Source: Rhizobium sp. AQ_MP (lineage in GTDB: Bacteria > Pseudomonadota > Alphaproteobacteria > Rhizobiales > Rhizobiaceae). Taken from it: a stretch of DNA of 64,000 bases. The stretch spans positions 434,001-498,000 of the forward strand of contig NZ_JACJVI010000002.1 of the NCBI RefSeq assembly GCF_014237835.1. Direction: 5' to 3'. The notes under the pieces are model-generated. The model searched no databases, had not been told where the DNA came from, and saw only the letters and a list, made by a program, of their open reading frames with translations. Position 1 is the first letter of the stretch; the number at the start of each line of letters is the position of its first letter. Shown in pieces: positions 17,608 to 27,552 of the stretch. Made by a program: the position numbers and the translations under genes.

Positions 17608-18654
17608 TCAAACGACTTCTATGAATTGATCGACTTCATCTTCTGTCGTCGCAAAGCTTGTTACGAGACGAACTAGCGTTTCATTTTCATTGGGCAAGGG
17701 GTGCCAGCCCTGTGGCGGCTGCCAGGGGTGGAAACGTGCGCCTTTTTCTCGCGCACGGTCGGCCGACGACTTCTCGATGACGACGAAGACTTCGTTGGCC
17801 GTCGTGTCCCAGGCGAGGCGCGCCGTGTTCTTCGCGGCAAGACCGTCACGCAGGCGATCGGCCATGGCGTTCGAGTGGCGTGCGAGGTCGAGCCAGAGGT
17901 CGCCGTCGAGATAGGCTTCGAGCTGGGCGGAGATGAAGCGGCTCTTGGAGAAGAGCTGGGCAGAGCGCTTGCGGATAAAGGGCATGTCGGCTGCCATGTC
18001 CGGATCGAAGAAGACGATCGCTTCGGCACACCAGCAGCCGTTCTTGGTACCGCCGAAGGACAGTATGTCGATCCCGCGCTTCCAGGTCATTTCGGACGGG
18101 CTTGCGCCCAGCGCCACGAGGGCATTGGCGAAACGGGCGCCATCCATGTGAAGCGGCAGGTTGCGGGCCTTGGCGACGGCCGCGATCGCGTCGAGTTCGT
18201 CGAGCGAATAGACGGTGCCGACTTCGGTTGCCTGGGTGACTGTCACTGCCTGGGCGCGACCGTGATGGGGCGAGGCGGGTTCGAAGCGCGAGATGGCGGC
18301 TTCGAGCGCCCTGGGGTCGATCCTGCCTTCGGCTCCCTCGACGCCAAAGAGCCTTGTCCCGCCGGTCAGGAATTCCGGCGCGCCACATTCATCCGCGTTG
18401 ACGTGTGCATCCGCGTGACAGAAACTCACGCCGCCGGCCTTTGCGACGCTCGCCAGCGCCAGCGAGTTGGCGGCCGTGCCGGTCGCGACGAAAAAGACCG
18501 ATACCTGGCGCTCAAAGATTTCGCAGAGCCGATCTTCGACCGCCTTGTCCAGGTCGCTTGTGCCATAGGCCGGTGCGAAGCCGGACGCATGATGTGACAG
18601 GTTCTCGGCGATCCTCGGATGAGCGCCGGACCAGTTGTCGGAAGCAAAGTGCAT
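17608..18654 (-). CDS. ltaE: Low-specificity L-threonine aldolase (348 aa)
   Basis: A fold-type I PLP enzyme of the beta-eliminating lyase family that splits threonine or allo-threonine to glycine and acetaldehyde. Motifs are [13 protein letters not shown] at the N terminus, [13 protein letters not shown] (PLP phosphate), [14 protein letters not shown] (Asp for the pyridine nitrogen) and [16 protein letters not shown] with the Schiff-base Lys. The ATG at 18654 gives the expected N terminus; an open frame upstream is not homologous-looking. Length matches the family (about 340-350). Single gene, divergent from gltB across 413 bases. Confidence 0.92.
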   Translation of the reverse strand: MHFASDNWSGAHPRIAENLSHHASGFAPAYGTSDLDKAVEDRLCEIFERQVSVFFVATGTAANSLALASVAKAGGVSFCHADAHVNADECGAPEFLTGGTRLFGVEGAEGRIDPRALEAAISRFEPASPHHGRAQAVTVTQATEVGTVYSLDELDAIAAVAKARNLPLHMDGARFANALVALGASPSEMTWKRGIDILSFGGTKNGCWCAEAIVFFDPDMAADMPFIRKRSAQLFSKSRFISAQLEAYLDGDLWLDLARHSNAMADRLRDGLAAKNTARLAWDTTANEVFVVIEKSSADRAREKGARFHPWQPPQGWHPLPNENETLVRLVTSFATTEDEVDQFIEVV

Positions 18655-18856
18655 GGGATTATTCCTGAGGCAGAGATGGTGAAGGACTTTAGCCCTTTCC
18701 GCCTCGCTATCAATCCGGACCGGCGTTGCAATCGGCTGAAGAGGACAAGTTGGCAAGAAGCGGAAAGAAAGAAACAAGGTGGCGCAATTAAATTTCACGC
18801 GTGCCGCCATCGTCGTAATTTCGCGTCCTTTGGTCCGTTAATTTTCTGGTGCAACG

Positions 18857-18885
18857 CTTGCATGATCGTTTACTTTCTGTCATAG
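18857..18885 (+). promoter_or_regulatory. Probable gltB promoter
   Basis: CTTGCA (18857-18862), a 17-base spacer and TCATAG (18880-18885). A start near 18892 would give a leader of about 175 nt. The 413-base region between ltaE and gltB holds no convincing gene; its other visible element is the palindrome just downstream. Confidence 0.5.
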
Positions 18886-18896
18886 GAACAGCAGAA

Positions 18897-18921
18897 ATTA
18901 GGTCAGATTAGTTGACCTAAT
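18897..18921. promoter_or_regulatory. 25-bp palindromic operator candidate upstream of gltB
   Basis: ATTAGGTCA (18897-18905), 7-base spacer, TGACCTAAT (18913-18921): perfect 9-bp arms. It begins about where gltB transcription should start, a position suited to repression. The half-site resembles dimeric GntR- or Lrp-type operators, but the binding protein cannot be named. Confidence 0.6.
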
Positions 18922-19067
18922 TCCAGTTTCGAAGGCGAGATGTTTTCGGGCGTCATGGGATGGTCAAGCGATCCATATAGGGATGGCGAGGCTGTCGCTG
19001 GCGCCCATCTGTGCCGGAAGCGGGTCCACACAGTCCGGTCAGTCCGGCACAAACGGAGGTAAAGGTC

Positions 19068-22000
19068 ATGACGAAGGTTCCGTCATCCGAAGAGATCATC
19101 CGGTCCGCCAGTGCGGAGAAGGTCGCCGATACGGCGACGTCGCGCGCCGGTCTGCCTCCGAAGCAGGGCCTTTATGATCCCCGCAACGAACATGACGCCT
19201 GCGGCGTCGGCTTCATCGCCCATATGAAGGGCCAGAAGTCGCACCAGATCGTCAAGGACGGCTTGTTCATCCTCGAAAACCTCACCCATCGCGGCGCGGT
19301 CGGTGCCGATCCGCTGATGGGCGATGGCGCTGGTATTCTCGTTCAGATCCCGGACCGCTTCTTCCGCGAGGAAATGGCGGCCAAGGGCATTACGCTCCCG
19401 AAGGCGGGCGAATATGCCGTCGGTCACTTCTTCTTTCCGCAGGACGAAGAGCAGATTGCCCATTTCAAGCAGGTCATCGCGGAAGTCTGTCAGTCCGAAG
19501 GACAGCACCTGATCGGCTATCGTGACGTGCCGGTCGACAACTCCTCGCTCTCCAAGGCGCCGGAGATCGCGGCGACCGAGCCGCGCCAGATCCAGGTCTT
19601 TATCGGTGCCGGTCGCGATGCCGCGACCCAGCAGGCTTTTGAGCGTCGCCTGTTCCTGCTGCGCAAGGTGATCTCGAACCGCATCTACGACCAGTATGGC
19701 GGCCAGGAGACCGGCTTCTATCCTGTGTCGCTGTCGTCCTCGACCATCGTCTACAAGGGCATGTTCCTCGCTTATCAGGTCGGCGCCTACTACAAGGATC
19801 TCGCCGATCCGCGCTTCGAGTCGGCCGTTGCCCTTGTGCACCAGCGCTTCTCGACCAACACCTTCCCGTCCTGGAAGCTTGCGCATCCCTATCGCATGGT
19901 CGCGCATAACGGAGAAATCAACACGCTGCGCGGCAACGTCAACTGGATGGCGGCGCGCCAGGCGTCCGTCTCCTCGCCGCTCTTCGGCGAGGATATCTCC
20001 AAGCTCTGGCCGATCTCCTATGAAGGTCAGTCTGATACCGCCTGCTTCGACAACGCGCTGGAATTCCTCGTCCAGGGTGGTTACTCGCTGGCGCATGCGG
20101 TGATGATGCTGATCCCGGAGGCCTGGGCCGGCAACCAGCTGATGACGCCCGAGCGGAAGGCCTTCTACGAATATCACGCTGCGCTGATGGAGCCGTGGGA
20201 CGGCCCGGCTGCAGTCTGCTTTACTGACGGTCGTCAGATCGGCGCGACGCTCGACCGCAACGGCCTGCGTCCGGCGCGTTATCTCGTCACTGACGACGAC
20301 CGCGTGATCCTCGCCTCCGAGGCCGGCACGCTGCCGGTCCCGGAGGAGAAGATCGTCAAGAAGTGGCGCCTGCAGCCGGGCAAGATGCTGCTCATCGACA
20401 TGGCTGAAGGCCGCATCATTTCCGACGAGGAAGTGAAGTCGAAGCTCGCCCAGAGTCATCCCTATCGCGACTGGCTGGATCGCACCCAGCTGATCCTCGA
20501 AGACCTGAAGCCTGTCGAGCCGCGTGCGCTGCGCCGCGATGTGTCGTTGCTCGACCGCCAGCAGGCCTTCGGCTACACGACCGAAGACACCAAGCTCCTG
20601 ATGTCGCCGATGGCGACGACGGGCCAGGAAGCGATCGGCTCGATGGGGACCGATACGCCGATCTCGGCGATGTCGACCAAGTCAAAGCTGCTCTACACCT
20701 ATTTCAAGCAGAACTTCGCGCAGGTCACCAACCCGCCGATCGATCCGATCCGCGAAGAGCTCGTCATGAGCCTCGTGTCGTTCATCGGTCCGCGTCCGAA
20801 CATCCTCGATCATGAAGGCATGGCGAACGCCAAGCGCATGGAAGTGCGCCAGCCGATCCTGACCAATGGCGATCTGGAAAAGATCCGCTCCATCGGTCAC
20901 ATGGAAGACCGGTTCGACACCAAGACGCTCGACTTCACCTATGACGTGGAGCGCGGCGCCGAAGGCATGCCAGAGATGCTCGATCGCCTCTGCGAGCGGG
21001 CCGAAGCGGCCGTACGTGGCGGCTACAACATCATTGTGCTCTCCGACCGCCAGATCGGCCCCGACCGTATCGCGATCCCGGCGCTGCTTGCGACCGCTGC
21101 CGTGCACCATCACCTGATCCGCAAGGGTCTGCGCACCTCGGTCGGCCTCGTCGTCGAATCCGGCGAGCCGCGCGAAGTGCATCACTTCTGCTGTCTCGCG
21201 GGCTTCGGTGCCGAGGCGATCAACCCCTATCTGGCCTTCGACACGCTCACCGACATGCACAAGCATGGCGAATTCCCGAAGGAGGTGTCGGAAGACGAAG
21301 TCGTCTACCGCTACATCAAGGCCGTCGGTAAGGGCATCCTGAAGGTGATGTCCAAGATGGGCATTTCGACGTACCAGTCCTATTGCGGCGCGCAGATCTT
21401 CGACGCGATCGGCCTCTCGTCCGAACTGGTCGACAAGTACTTCTTCGGCACGGCGACCACCATCGAAGGTATCGGCCTGACGGAAATCGCGCAGGAAACC
21501 GTTGCCCGCCATATGTCGGCCTTCGGCAAGGATCCGATTCTTGCCAATACGCTCGATATCGGTGGGGAATATGCCTACCGCATGCGTGGCGAAAACCACG
21601 CCTGGAGCCCCGATTCGATCGCCTCGCTGCAGCATGCCGTGCGTGGCAACAGCCAGGATCGCTACCGCGAATTCGCCGAGATGGTGAACGAGAGCAATCT
21701 GCGGATGAACACCATCCGCGGCCTGTTCAAGATCAAGTCGGCGGAAGCGCTCGGTCGCAAGCCCATCTCGGTCGACGAGGTCGAGCCGGCGGTCGATATC
21801 GTCAAGCGCTTCTCGACGGGCGCCATGTCCTTCGGCTCGATCAGCCGCGAGGCTCATACCACGCTGGCGATTGCCATGAACCGGATCGGCGGCAAGTCGA
21901 ACACCGGTGAGGGTGGCGAAGAGAGCGACCGTTACCTGCCGCTGCCGGATGGCTCGATGAACCCGGAGCGTTCGGCGATCAAGCAGATCGCCTCCGGCCG

Positions 22001-23786
22001 TTTCGGTGTCACCACCGAATATCTCGTCAATGCCGACGTGCTGCAGATCAAGGTGGCGCAGGGTGCCAAGCCCGGCGAAGGCGGTCAGCTGCCCGGTCAC
22101 AAGGTCGATGCCACCGTTGCCAAGACCCGTCACTCGACCCCGGGCGTCGGCCTGATCTCGCCGCCGCCGCACCACGACATCTATTCGATCGAAGATCTGG
22201 CACAGCTGATCTACGACCTGAAGAACGTCAACCCGGTCGCCGACATCTCTGTCAAGCTCGTCTCGGAAGTCGGCGTCGGCACGGTTGCTGCCGGTGTCGC
22301 CAAGGCGCGCGCGGATCATATCACGGTTGCCGGCTTTGACGGCGGCACCGGTGCGTCGCCGCTCACCTCGCTCAAGCATGCCGGTTCTCCCTGGGAAATC
22401 GGTCTTGCCGAGACCCAGCAGACGCTGGTGTTGAACGGGCTTCGCTCGCGCATCGCGCTGCAGGTCGATGGCGGCCTGAAGACCGGCCGTGACGTGATCA
22501 TCGGCGCGCTGCTCGGTGCCGACGAATTCGGCTTTGCGACGGCTCCGCTGATCGCGGCCGGCTGCATCATGATGCGCAAGTGCCATCTCAACACTTGTCC
22601 CGTGGGCGTTGCCACCCAGGATCCGGTGCTGCGCAAGCGCTTCAAGGGCACGCCCGAGCATGTCATCAACTACTTCTTCTTCGTTGCCGAAGAGGTGCGC
22701 GAGATTCTGGCGTCGCTCGGCGTGACCAAGCTCGACGAGATCATCGGTGCTTCCGAACTGCTCGAAAAGGACGAGATGCTCGCTCATTGGAAGGCCAAGG
22801 GTCTCGACTTCTCGAAGATCTTCCACAAGGTGGAGGCTCCGAAGGAGGCGACCTACTGGACCGAGCGCCAGAAGCACCCGATCGACGATATTCTCGACCG
22901 CAAGCTGATCGAGAAGGCCATGCCGTCGCTCGAAAGCAAGCAGCCCGTCGTTTTCGACGTCGACATTAAGAACGTCGATCGTTCGGCTGGCGCCATGCTG
23001 TCGGGCGAAGTCGCCAAGCGCTACGGCCACAAGGGTCTGAAGGATGATACTGTTCATGTCACGCTGAACGGCACCGCCGGTCAGTCCTTCGGCGCCTTCC
23101 TGGCGCGTGGCATCACCTTCGACCTCGTGGGCGATGGCAACGACTATGTCGGCAAGGGCCTGTCGGGTGGCCGCATCATCGTGCGTCCGCCGGAGAACGC
23201 CAAGATTGTCGCCGAGCAGTCGATCATCGTCGGCAATACCGTGCTCTACGGTGCTATCTCCGGCGAATGCTATTTCCGTGGCGTGGCCGGCGAGCGTTTT
23301 GCCGTGCGCAACTCGGGTGCCATTGCTGTCGTCGAAGGCGTGGGTGACCATGGCTGCGAATACATGACGGGCGGCGTTGTCGTCGTGCTCGGCGAAACGG
23401 GCCGCAACTTCGCCGCCGGCATGTCGGGCGGTGTGGCTTACGTGCTCGACGAGAGCGGCGATTTCGCCAAGCGCTGCAACATGGCCATGGTCGAACTCGA
23501 GCCGGTTCCGGAAGAGGACGACATGCTCGAGAAGCTGCACCATCACGGCGGCGACATCATGCACAAGGGCCTGGTCGACGTGTCCGGCGACATGACGCGC
23601 CACGACGAGGAACGCCTCTACCAGTTGATCTCGAACCATCTGCACTACACGGGCTCGAACCGCGCCAAGCAGATCCTCGACAGCTGGGCCGAGTATCGTC
23701 CGAAGTTCCGCAAGGTCATGCCGGTGGAATACCGCCGTGCGCTTGAGGAAATGGAACGCATGCGCATGGGCGTGGCTGCGGAATAA
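19068..23786 (+). CDS. gltB: Glutamate synthase (NADPH) large subunit (1572 aa)
   Basis: GOGAT alpha subunit: takes the amide of glutamine and makes glutamate from 2-oxoglutarate, with GltD supplying electrons. A 44-residue propeptide precedes the catalytic Cys45 (HDACGVGF). The glutaminase domain is followed by a central domain, the FMN synthase domain ([42 protein letters not shown]), a 3Fe-4S site at Cys1166, Cys1172 and Cys1177, and the C-terminal GXGXG beta-helix. Length fits the family (about 1,570). The ATG at 19068 follows GGAGGTAAAGGTC. A palindrome at 18897 suggests transcriptional control. gltD lies 0.9 kb downstream, unusually split from gltB by a vapBC module. Confidence 0.98.
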   Translation: MTKVPSSEEIIRSASAEKVADTATSRAGLPPKQGLYDPRNEHDACGVGFIAHMKGQKSHQIVKDGLFILENLTHRGAVGADPLMGDGAGILVQIPDRFFREEMAAKGITLPKAGEYAVGHFFFPQDEEQIAHFKQVIAEVCQSEGQHLIGYRDVPVDNSSLSKAPEIAATEPRQIQVFIGAGRDAATQQAFERRLFLLRKVISNRIYDQYGGQETGFYPVSLSSSTIVYKGMFLAYQVGAYYKDLADPRFESAVALVHQRFSTNTFPSWKLAHPYRMVAHNGEINTLRGNVNWMAARQASVSSPLFGEDISKLWPISYEGQSDTACFDNALEFLVQGGYSLAHAVMMLIPEAWAGNQLMTPERKAFYEYHAALMEPWDGPAAVCFTDGRQIGATLDRNGLRPARYLVTDDDRVILASEAGTLPVPEEKIVKKWRLQPGKMLLIDMAEGRIISDEEVKSKLAQSHPYRDWLDRTQLILEDLKPVEPRALRRDVSLLDRQQAFGYTTEDTKLLMSPMATTGQEAIGSMGTDTPISAMSTKSKLLYTYFKQNFAQVTNPPIDPIREELVMSLVSFIGPRPNILDHEGMANAKRMEVRQPILTNGDLEKIRSIGHMEDRFDTKTLDFTYDVERGAEGMPEMLDRLCERAEAAVRGGYNIIVLSDRQIGPDRIAIPALLATAAVHHHLIRKGLRTSVGLVVESGEPREVHHFCCLAGFGAEAINPYLAFDTLTDMHKHGEFPKEVSEDEVVYRYIKAVGKGILKVMSKMGISTYQSYCGAQIFDAIGLSSELVDKYFFGTATTIEGIGLTEIAQETVARHMSAFGKDPILANTLDIGGEYAYRMRGENHAWSPDSIASLQHAVRGNSQDRYREFAEMVNESNLRMNTIRGLFKIKSAEALGRKPISVDEVEPAVDIVKRFSTGAMSFGSISREAHTTLAIAMNRIGGKSNTGEGGEESDRYLPLPDGSMNPERSAIKQIASGRFGVTTEYLVNADVLQIKVAQGAKPGEGGQLPGHKVDATVAKTRHSTPGVGLISPPPHHDIYSIEDLAQLIYDLKNVNPVADISVKLVSEVGVGTVAAGVAKARADHITVAGFDGGTGASPLTSLKHAGSPWEIGLAETQQTLVLNGLRSRIALQVDGGLKTGRDVIIGALLGADEFGFATAPLIAAGCIMMRKCHLNTCPVGVATQDPVLRKRFKGTPEHVINYFFFVAEEVREILASLGVTKLDEIIGASELLEKDEMLAHWKAKGLDFSKIFHKVEAPKEATYWTERQKHPIDDILDRKLIEKAMPSLESKQPVVFDVDIKNVDRSAGAMLSGEVAKRYGHKGLKDDTVHVTLNGTAGQSFGAFLARGITFDLVGDGNDYVGKGLSGGRIIVRPPENAKIVAEQSIIVGNTVLYGAISGECYFRGVAGERFAVRNSGAIAVVEGVGDHGCEYMTGGVVVVLGETGRNFAAGMSGGVAYVLDESGDFAKRCNMAMVELEPVPEEDDMLEKLHHHGGDIMHKGLVDVSGDMTRHDEERLYQLISNHLHYTGSNRAKQILDSWAEYRPKFRKVMPVEYRRALEEMERMRMGVAAE

Positions 23787-23808
23787 GTTCTACAGCTTCA
23801 TACGTTGT

Positions 23809-23827
23809 GATATGCTATTGGCATATC
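23809..23827. promoter_or_regulatory. Palindromic operator candidate of vapBC
   Basis: GATATGC-TATTG-GCATATC, perfect 7-bp arms with a 5-base centre, 18 bases before the vapB ATG. VapB-type antitoxins with VapC usually bind such sites to repress their own operon, so this is the likely autoregulatory operator. Confidence 0.65.
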
Positions 23828-23845
23828 GCAGCGATGGGGTCCGAT

Positions 23846-24118
23846 ATGAACGAACATGTGAAAGACACTGGGGAAGGTGGCGAGGTTGCAGTCGCCATCT
23901 TCAAGAATGGTCGAAGCCGGGCGGTTCGTATCCCCAAGGAGTTCGATCTTGAAGGTGATCGCGCCGTTATGGTGCGCCTACCAGATGGTTCGATCCTGAT
24001 GCGGACGGCAGTGACTGCCGGACTGATCGAGTATCTCAAGCAGGCGGAAGCCTGGAGCGGAGAGTATTTCGTCGAGAATGACGATGATCTGGCGCCGCTC
24101 GAAGAGGTCGAGATCTGA
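23846..24118 (+). CDS. vapB: VapB-type antitoxin, SpoVT/AbrB domain (90 aa)
   Basis: The N-terminal half is an AbrB/MazE swapped-hairpin DNA-binding domain (VAVAIFKNGRSRAVRIPKEF, then GDRAVMVRLPDGSILM). The acidic C-terminal tail (AEAWSGEYFVENDDDLAPLEEVEI) is typical of the toxin-binding region. Its stop overlaps the toxin ATG by one base (TGATG), the standard coupled arrangement. The start is uncertain between ATGs at 23834 and 23846; I prefer 23846, which leaves the GATATGC palindrome free in the promoter. The module lies between gltB and gltD. Confidence 0.88.
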   Translation: MNEHVKDTGEGGEVAVAIFKNGRSRAVRIPKEFDLEGDRAVMVRLPDGSILMRTAVTAGLIEYLKQAEAWSGEYFVENDDDLAPLEEVEI

Positions 24119-24513
24119 TGCGTTACATGCTCGATACCAACATCGTTTCGGCGATCGTCAGGGATCCGCGTGGAAAGGTTCTCGAACGGCTCCTTGAGGT
24201 TGGGGAAGAGAATGCCTTCATCAGCATCATCACCCATGGTGAGATCTGGTACGGCGTAAAGAAGAACGGCTCCGAGGAGCTGTCGCAGAAGGTATCAGCA
24301 GTGACGCGGCGACTGTATGTGGCGCCTCTGCAGCTACCGACTGATCAGCGTTATGCCGAGATCCGGCTCGCGCTGAGACAAGGAAAGAATATCGGTCCAA
24401 ACGACCTTTGGATCGCGGCACATGCAGTGGCGCTGGACGCCGTGCTCGTGACGAATAATGAAACCGAGTTTTCCCGGGTTCCGGGACTGAAGATCGAGAA
24501 CTGGCTGCGATAG
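24118..24513 (+). CDS. vapC: VapC toxin, PIN-domain ribonuclease (131 aa)
   Basis: A PIN nuclease with the acidic residues in place: Asp6 (MLDTNIVSAIV), Glu42 (THGEIWYGVKK) and Asp96 (GPNDLWIAAHAVAL), then LVTNNETEFSRVPGLKIENW at the C terminus. VapC enzymes cleave tRNA or rRNA when freed from VapB. Length is usual (about 130) and nothing looks broken, so the toxin is probably functional. The pair is inserted in the gltBD region; by eye this segment is somewhat less GC-rich than gltB, which would suit acquisition. Confidence 0.92.
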   Translation: MRYMLDTNIVSAIVRDPRGKVLERLLEVGEENAFISIITHGEIWYGVKKNGSEELSQKVSAVTRRLYVAPLQLPTDQRYAEIRLALRQGKNIGPNDLWIAAHAVALDAVLVTNNETEFSRVPGLKIENWLR

Positions 24514-24531
24514 CGGCGGAGAGGAAACGGA

Positions 24532-24690
24532 ATGCGCAAGATGCATCTGCTCGTTTCCACTGCCCTAGGGGCCGCAGTACCTGCGGCTGTCTATTTGGTC
24601 AGTGGCTCGGTCGGAGTGGAGTTTATCGTGCTGGGTGCGGTCATCGGCCTCGCCTACTGGTATTGGGGGCCTCTGGGCCTGCCGTTTTGA
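24532..24690 (+). CDS. Small membrane protein between vapC and gltD (52 aa)
   Basis: A 53-codon frame starts at an ATG preceded by GAGAGGAAACGGA, a good ribosome site, and ends 11 bases before the gltD ATG. The protein has a basic start (MRKMHLLVS) and two hydrophobic stretches (TALGAAVPAAVYLVSG and VEFIVLGAVIGLAYWYWGPL), so it should be a two-pass inner-membrane miniprotein. I know no family. Its tight spacing to gltD suggests it is translated as part of the gltD transcript. Confidence 0.65.
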   Translation: MRKMHLLVSTALGAAVPAAVYLVSGSVGVEFIVLGAVIGLAYWYWGPLGLPF

Positions 24691-24701
24691 AAGGGTAAGA
24701 C

Positions 24702-26156
24702 ATGGGCAAGGTTACAGGTTTCATGGAAATCGACCGGCAGGTGGCGAAGTATCAGCCGGCCTCCGACCGCATCCGCCATTTCCGCGAATTCACCATCCCC
24801 ATGTCGGATGCCGAGGTCACCAAGCAGGCGGCGCGCTGCATGGATTGTGGCATTCCCTATTGCCATGGTCCGACCGGCTGTCCGGTGCATAACCAGATCC
24901 CGGATTGGAACGACCTCGTCTACAACAACAAGTGGGAGGAGGCGATCCGCAACCTCCACTCCACGAACAATTTTCCGGAATTCACCGGCCGCGTCTGCCC
25001 GGCCCCGTGCGAGGAAGCCTGCACGCTGAACCTCGAAGACACGCCGGTCGCGATCAAGACCGTCGAGCAGGCGATTGCCGACAAGGCTTATGAGCTCGGC
25101 TTCATCGTGCCGCAGCCGGCAACGATCCATACCGGCAAGAAGGTCGCGATCATCGGCTCCGGCCCGTCGGGTCTCGCCGCTGCCCAGCAGCTCGGCCGCG
25201 CCGGCCATGAAGTGCATGTCTACGAGCGCGAGTCCAAGCCCGGAGGCCTGCTGCGCTATGGCATTCCGGACTTCAAGATGGAGAAGAACTTCATCGATCG
25301 CCGCGTCGAGCAGATGAAGGGCGAAAACGTCACCTTCCATTGCGGCGTCAATGTCGGCGTCGACGTGACCGTCGAGAAGCTGCGTGCGGATTATGATGCC
25401 GTGCTCTATTGCGGCGGCTCGGAAACCCCGCGCGAGGCCGGCATTCCCGGCGTCGAGTTCCATGGTGTGCATGATGCCATGCCCTATCTCGTGCAGCAGA
25501 ATCGCCGCGTCGGTCGCGAAAACATTGACAGCGCCGGCTGGCCGGCCGACCCGATTCTCGCCGGCGGTAAGCATGTGGTCGTCGTCGGCGGCGGTGATAC
25601 GGCATCCGACTGCGTCGGCACGGCCTTCCGTCAGGGCGCCGTCAAGGTCACGCAGCTCGACATTCGTCCGCAGCCGCCGCAGACCGAAGACAAACTCGCC
25701 GTCTGGCCCTTCTGGGCAACCAAGATGCGCACCTCGTCTTCGCAGGCTGAAGGCGCTGTTCGCGAGTTCCAGGTGGCCACGCTCGAATTCGTCGGCGAAG
25801 ACGGCGTGCTGACCGGTGTGAAGTGCTGCCAGGTTGACGAGCGCCGCAAGCCGATCGCCGGCACCGAGTTCATCATCAAGGCGGATCTCGCTTTCATCGC
25901 CATCGGCTTCTCCGGTCCGTTCACCGATAGCGTGCTGAAGGAACTCAACGGCAAGCTCGCGCTCAATACCGACCGCCGCGGCTCGACCAATGTCGTTGCC
26001 AACGACAAGGACTATCGTTCGTCGATCGACAAGCTCTGGGTCGCCGGCGACGCCCGTCGTGGCCAGTCGCTGGTCGTCTGGGCGATCCGCGAAGGACGCC
26101 AGGCCGCCCGCGCCATCGATGAGGCCCTGATGGGCGAGAGCGTGCTGCCGCGGTGA
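24702..26156 (+). CDS. gltD: Glutamate synthase (NADPH) small subunit (484 aa)
   Basis: Flavoprotein that passes electrons from NADPH through FAD and 4Fe-4S centres to GltB. The N-terminal ferredoxin-like part carries the Cys series [16 protein letters not shown] and CPAPCEEAC (about residues 46-110). A FAD-binding GXGXXG ([14 protein letters not shown], about residue 150) and an NADPH-binding GXGXXA-type loop ([12 protein letters not shown], about 290) follow, and [18 protein letters not shown] closes the FAD site. Length is normal. It follows a 52-codon membrane-protein gene, and a clear terminator comes after. Confidence 0.97.
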   Translation: MGKVTGFMEIDRQVAKYQPASDRIRHFREFTIPMSDAEVTKQAARCMDCGIPYCHGPTGCPVHNQIPDWNDLVYNNKWEEAIRNLHSTNNFPEFTGRVCPAPCEEACTLNLEDTPVAIKTVEQAIADKAYELGFIVPQPATIHTGKKVAIIGSGPSGLAAAQQLGRAGHEVHVYERESKPGGLLRYGIPDFKMEKNFIDRRVEQMKGENVTFHCGVNVGVDVTVEKLRADYDAVLYCGGSETPREAGIPGVEFHGVHDAMPYLVQQNRRVGRENIDSAGWPADPILAGGKHVVVVGGGDTASDCVGTAFRQGAVKVTQLDIRPQPPQTEDKLAVWPFWATKMRTSSSQAEGAVREFQVATLEFVGEDGVLTGVKCCQVDERRKPIAGTEFIIKADLAFIAIGFSGPFTDSVLKELNGKLALNTDRRGSTNVVANDKDYRSSIDKLWVAGDARRGQSLVVWAIREGRQAARAIDEALMGESVLPR

Positions 26157-26180
26157 TGCCGCATGTGTTCAAGACATGAC

Positions 26181-26211
26181 AAAGGGGCTGCTTTCGGGCG
26201 GCCCCTTTTTC
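26181..26211 (+). terminator. Rho-independent terminator after gltD
   Basis: AAGGGGCTGC-TTTC-GGGCGGCCCCTTTTT, 25 bases after the gltD stop. It lies close to the 3' end of the convergent SGNH-like gene and may also act on that strand, though with a shorter T-tract there. Confidence 0.8.
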
Positions 26212-26228
26212 ATTCTTGACTGCCGCGT

Positions 26229-27440
26229 TCAGGGTGTGGCCGTTGCCGGCGTCGCGGTTGCGGGTTGTGCCGGCCGCTTCACGTAATCCACGCGTCCGAC
26301 CGGGGGATCCGGAAGACGGCCGTTCTGGACGAGCTGGTCGCGGGGTGTCGGCAGGTTGGGGGAAGGCGGGAGGATGCCGCCCAACAGTTCGTCGGCGCCG
26401 TCAAGCTCGGGGTCGAAGAGGTCGATTGGCGGTGTTGTGACGATCGCCTTGCTTTCCGAGGGGGGGAGGCTCGGCAGGGCCGGCAGGTTGCTCGCGTCGA
26501 GGCGGACGAGATCGGGGCTGGTCATGTCGCCGAGATAGCGGCGCACCGATTTCTCGACATAGAAAGCCAGCTTGCGCTTGCCGGGGCCGGTGAAATTGAT
26601 CCCGTCATTGCCGCGCAAGCGCACCGGCTGTCCGTTGATGTCGGAGCCGGTGACGATGAAACGGCCTTCCTGATCGACAAAGCCTTCCCAGACATCGACG
26701 AATTCGCCGTTCACCTTCTCGATGCCCGCGCGGTAGATGGTGTTGAGCCGCAGCGCATCCGCCGTCATGTTCTGCGGCCGGAAGGCCGGCAGGCCGACCC
26801 AGATGACGGGCACGCGTGTTTCGGCCGCGACGCTGACCAGTCTTGCGACGCGATCCGCATAGGCTGAGAACCAGGGGTCGGTGCGAAAGTCCAGGCGACC
26901 GGTCGGAGTGACGAGTTGCTGGCGGTCATTGGCGCCGATCTGGATGACGAGGACGCTGGGCTTGACCTCGCCGACGAGCGCCGGAAGCTGGGCCGGCCAG
27001 TCATAGAAATCGTCACGTACGAGTCCGGAAGAACCATTGGCTTTGGTCTCCACAACAACGCCTGGCGAGTCCTGGAAGGCATTCTCTAGGCCGTCACCGA
27101 GGGCACCGGCTACGAAGTCGCCAACGACAAGGACCTTCTTGGCATTGTCGAGCTTCGGCTGCGGTTCCGGCTCTGCCGCCGCCCGTGCGGATGGTGTCCT
27201 TGTGTTGATCGTCGTGACACTGCCGTTGTTTTTCTTCCGCACCTTGCCATCGCGTGGACGCTGAGCATTCTGCGGCGGGACATAAGCCGGCTGTCGTTCA
27301 CCGAAGAGAAGGTCCAGCAATGTGCGGCGGCGTTCCGGTTGCTGAGCCTCGGCGGACGTGGCTATCAATGCCGTCGCGATGGTTGCCAGCGCCAGAGCGA
27401 GTGTCATGAGGCGGGTGAATGTTCCACGCGGGCTAATCAA
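26229..27440 (-). CDS. DUF459 SGNH-fold secreted protein (403 aa)
   Basis: A signal peptide (MISPRGTFTRLMTLALALATIATALIATSAEAQ) leads into a basic linker and an SGNH/DUF459 domain from about residue 90. Block I reads VLVVGDFVAGALGDGL, with Phe where GDSL enzymes have the nucleophilic Ser, and the C-terminal block reads DGINFTGPGKRKLA, with Asn-Phe where D-x-x-H is expected. IQIGANDRQQL keeps the block III Asn. It may therefore be non-catalytic or use other residues. The C terminus is Pro-rich. The TTG at 27440 follows GGAGTGTGCC; an ATG at 27452 lacks a ribosome site. Genomic context (transglycosylase, galU) suggests an envelope polysaccharide role. Confidence 0.82.
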   Translation of the reverse strand: MISPRGTFTRLMTLALALATIATALIATSAEAQQPERRRTLLDLLFGERQPAYVPPQNAQRPRDGKVRKKNNGSVTTINTRTPSARAAAEPEPQPKLDNAKKVLVVGDFVAGALGDGLENAFQDSPGVVVETKANGSSGLVRDDFYDWPAQLPALVGEVKPSVLVIQIGANDRQQLVTPTGRLDFRTDPWFSAYADRVARLVSVAAETRVPVIWVGLPAFRPQNMTADALRLNTIYRAGIEKVNGEFVDVWEGFVDQEGRFIVTGSDINGQPVRLRGNDGINFTGPGKRKLAFYVEKSVRRYLGDMTSPDLVRLDASNLPALPSLPPSESKAIVTTPPIDLFDPELDGADELLGGILPPSPNLPTPRDQLVQNGRLPDPPVGRVDYVKRPAQPATATPATATP

Positions 27441-27552
27441 GGCACACTCCATGGGCGCAGGGCGACAATCCAGACATGTCTTCGCCGCGACCCATTTTCT
27501 GGATTGCGGCGAGAGGCAAGTCAACAGGTCTCTGCCTTTCGAGGCATGAGGA

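Noticed and set aside
18619..18885. 88-codon plus-strand frame between ltaE and gltB
   Set aside because: It begins inside ltaE antisense, lacks a ribosome site and runs through the gltB promoter.
20682..23645. 987-codon open frame opposite gltB
   Set aside because: It lies wholly antisense to the glutamate synthase coding sequence; the length comes from GC-rich codon bias.
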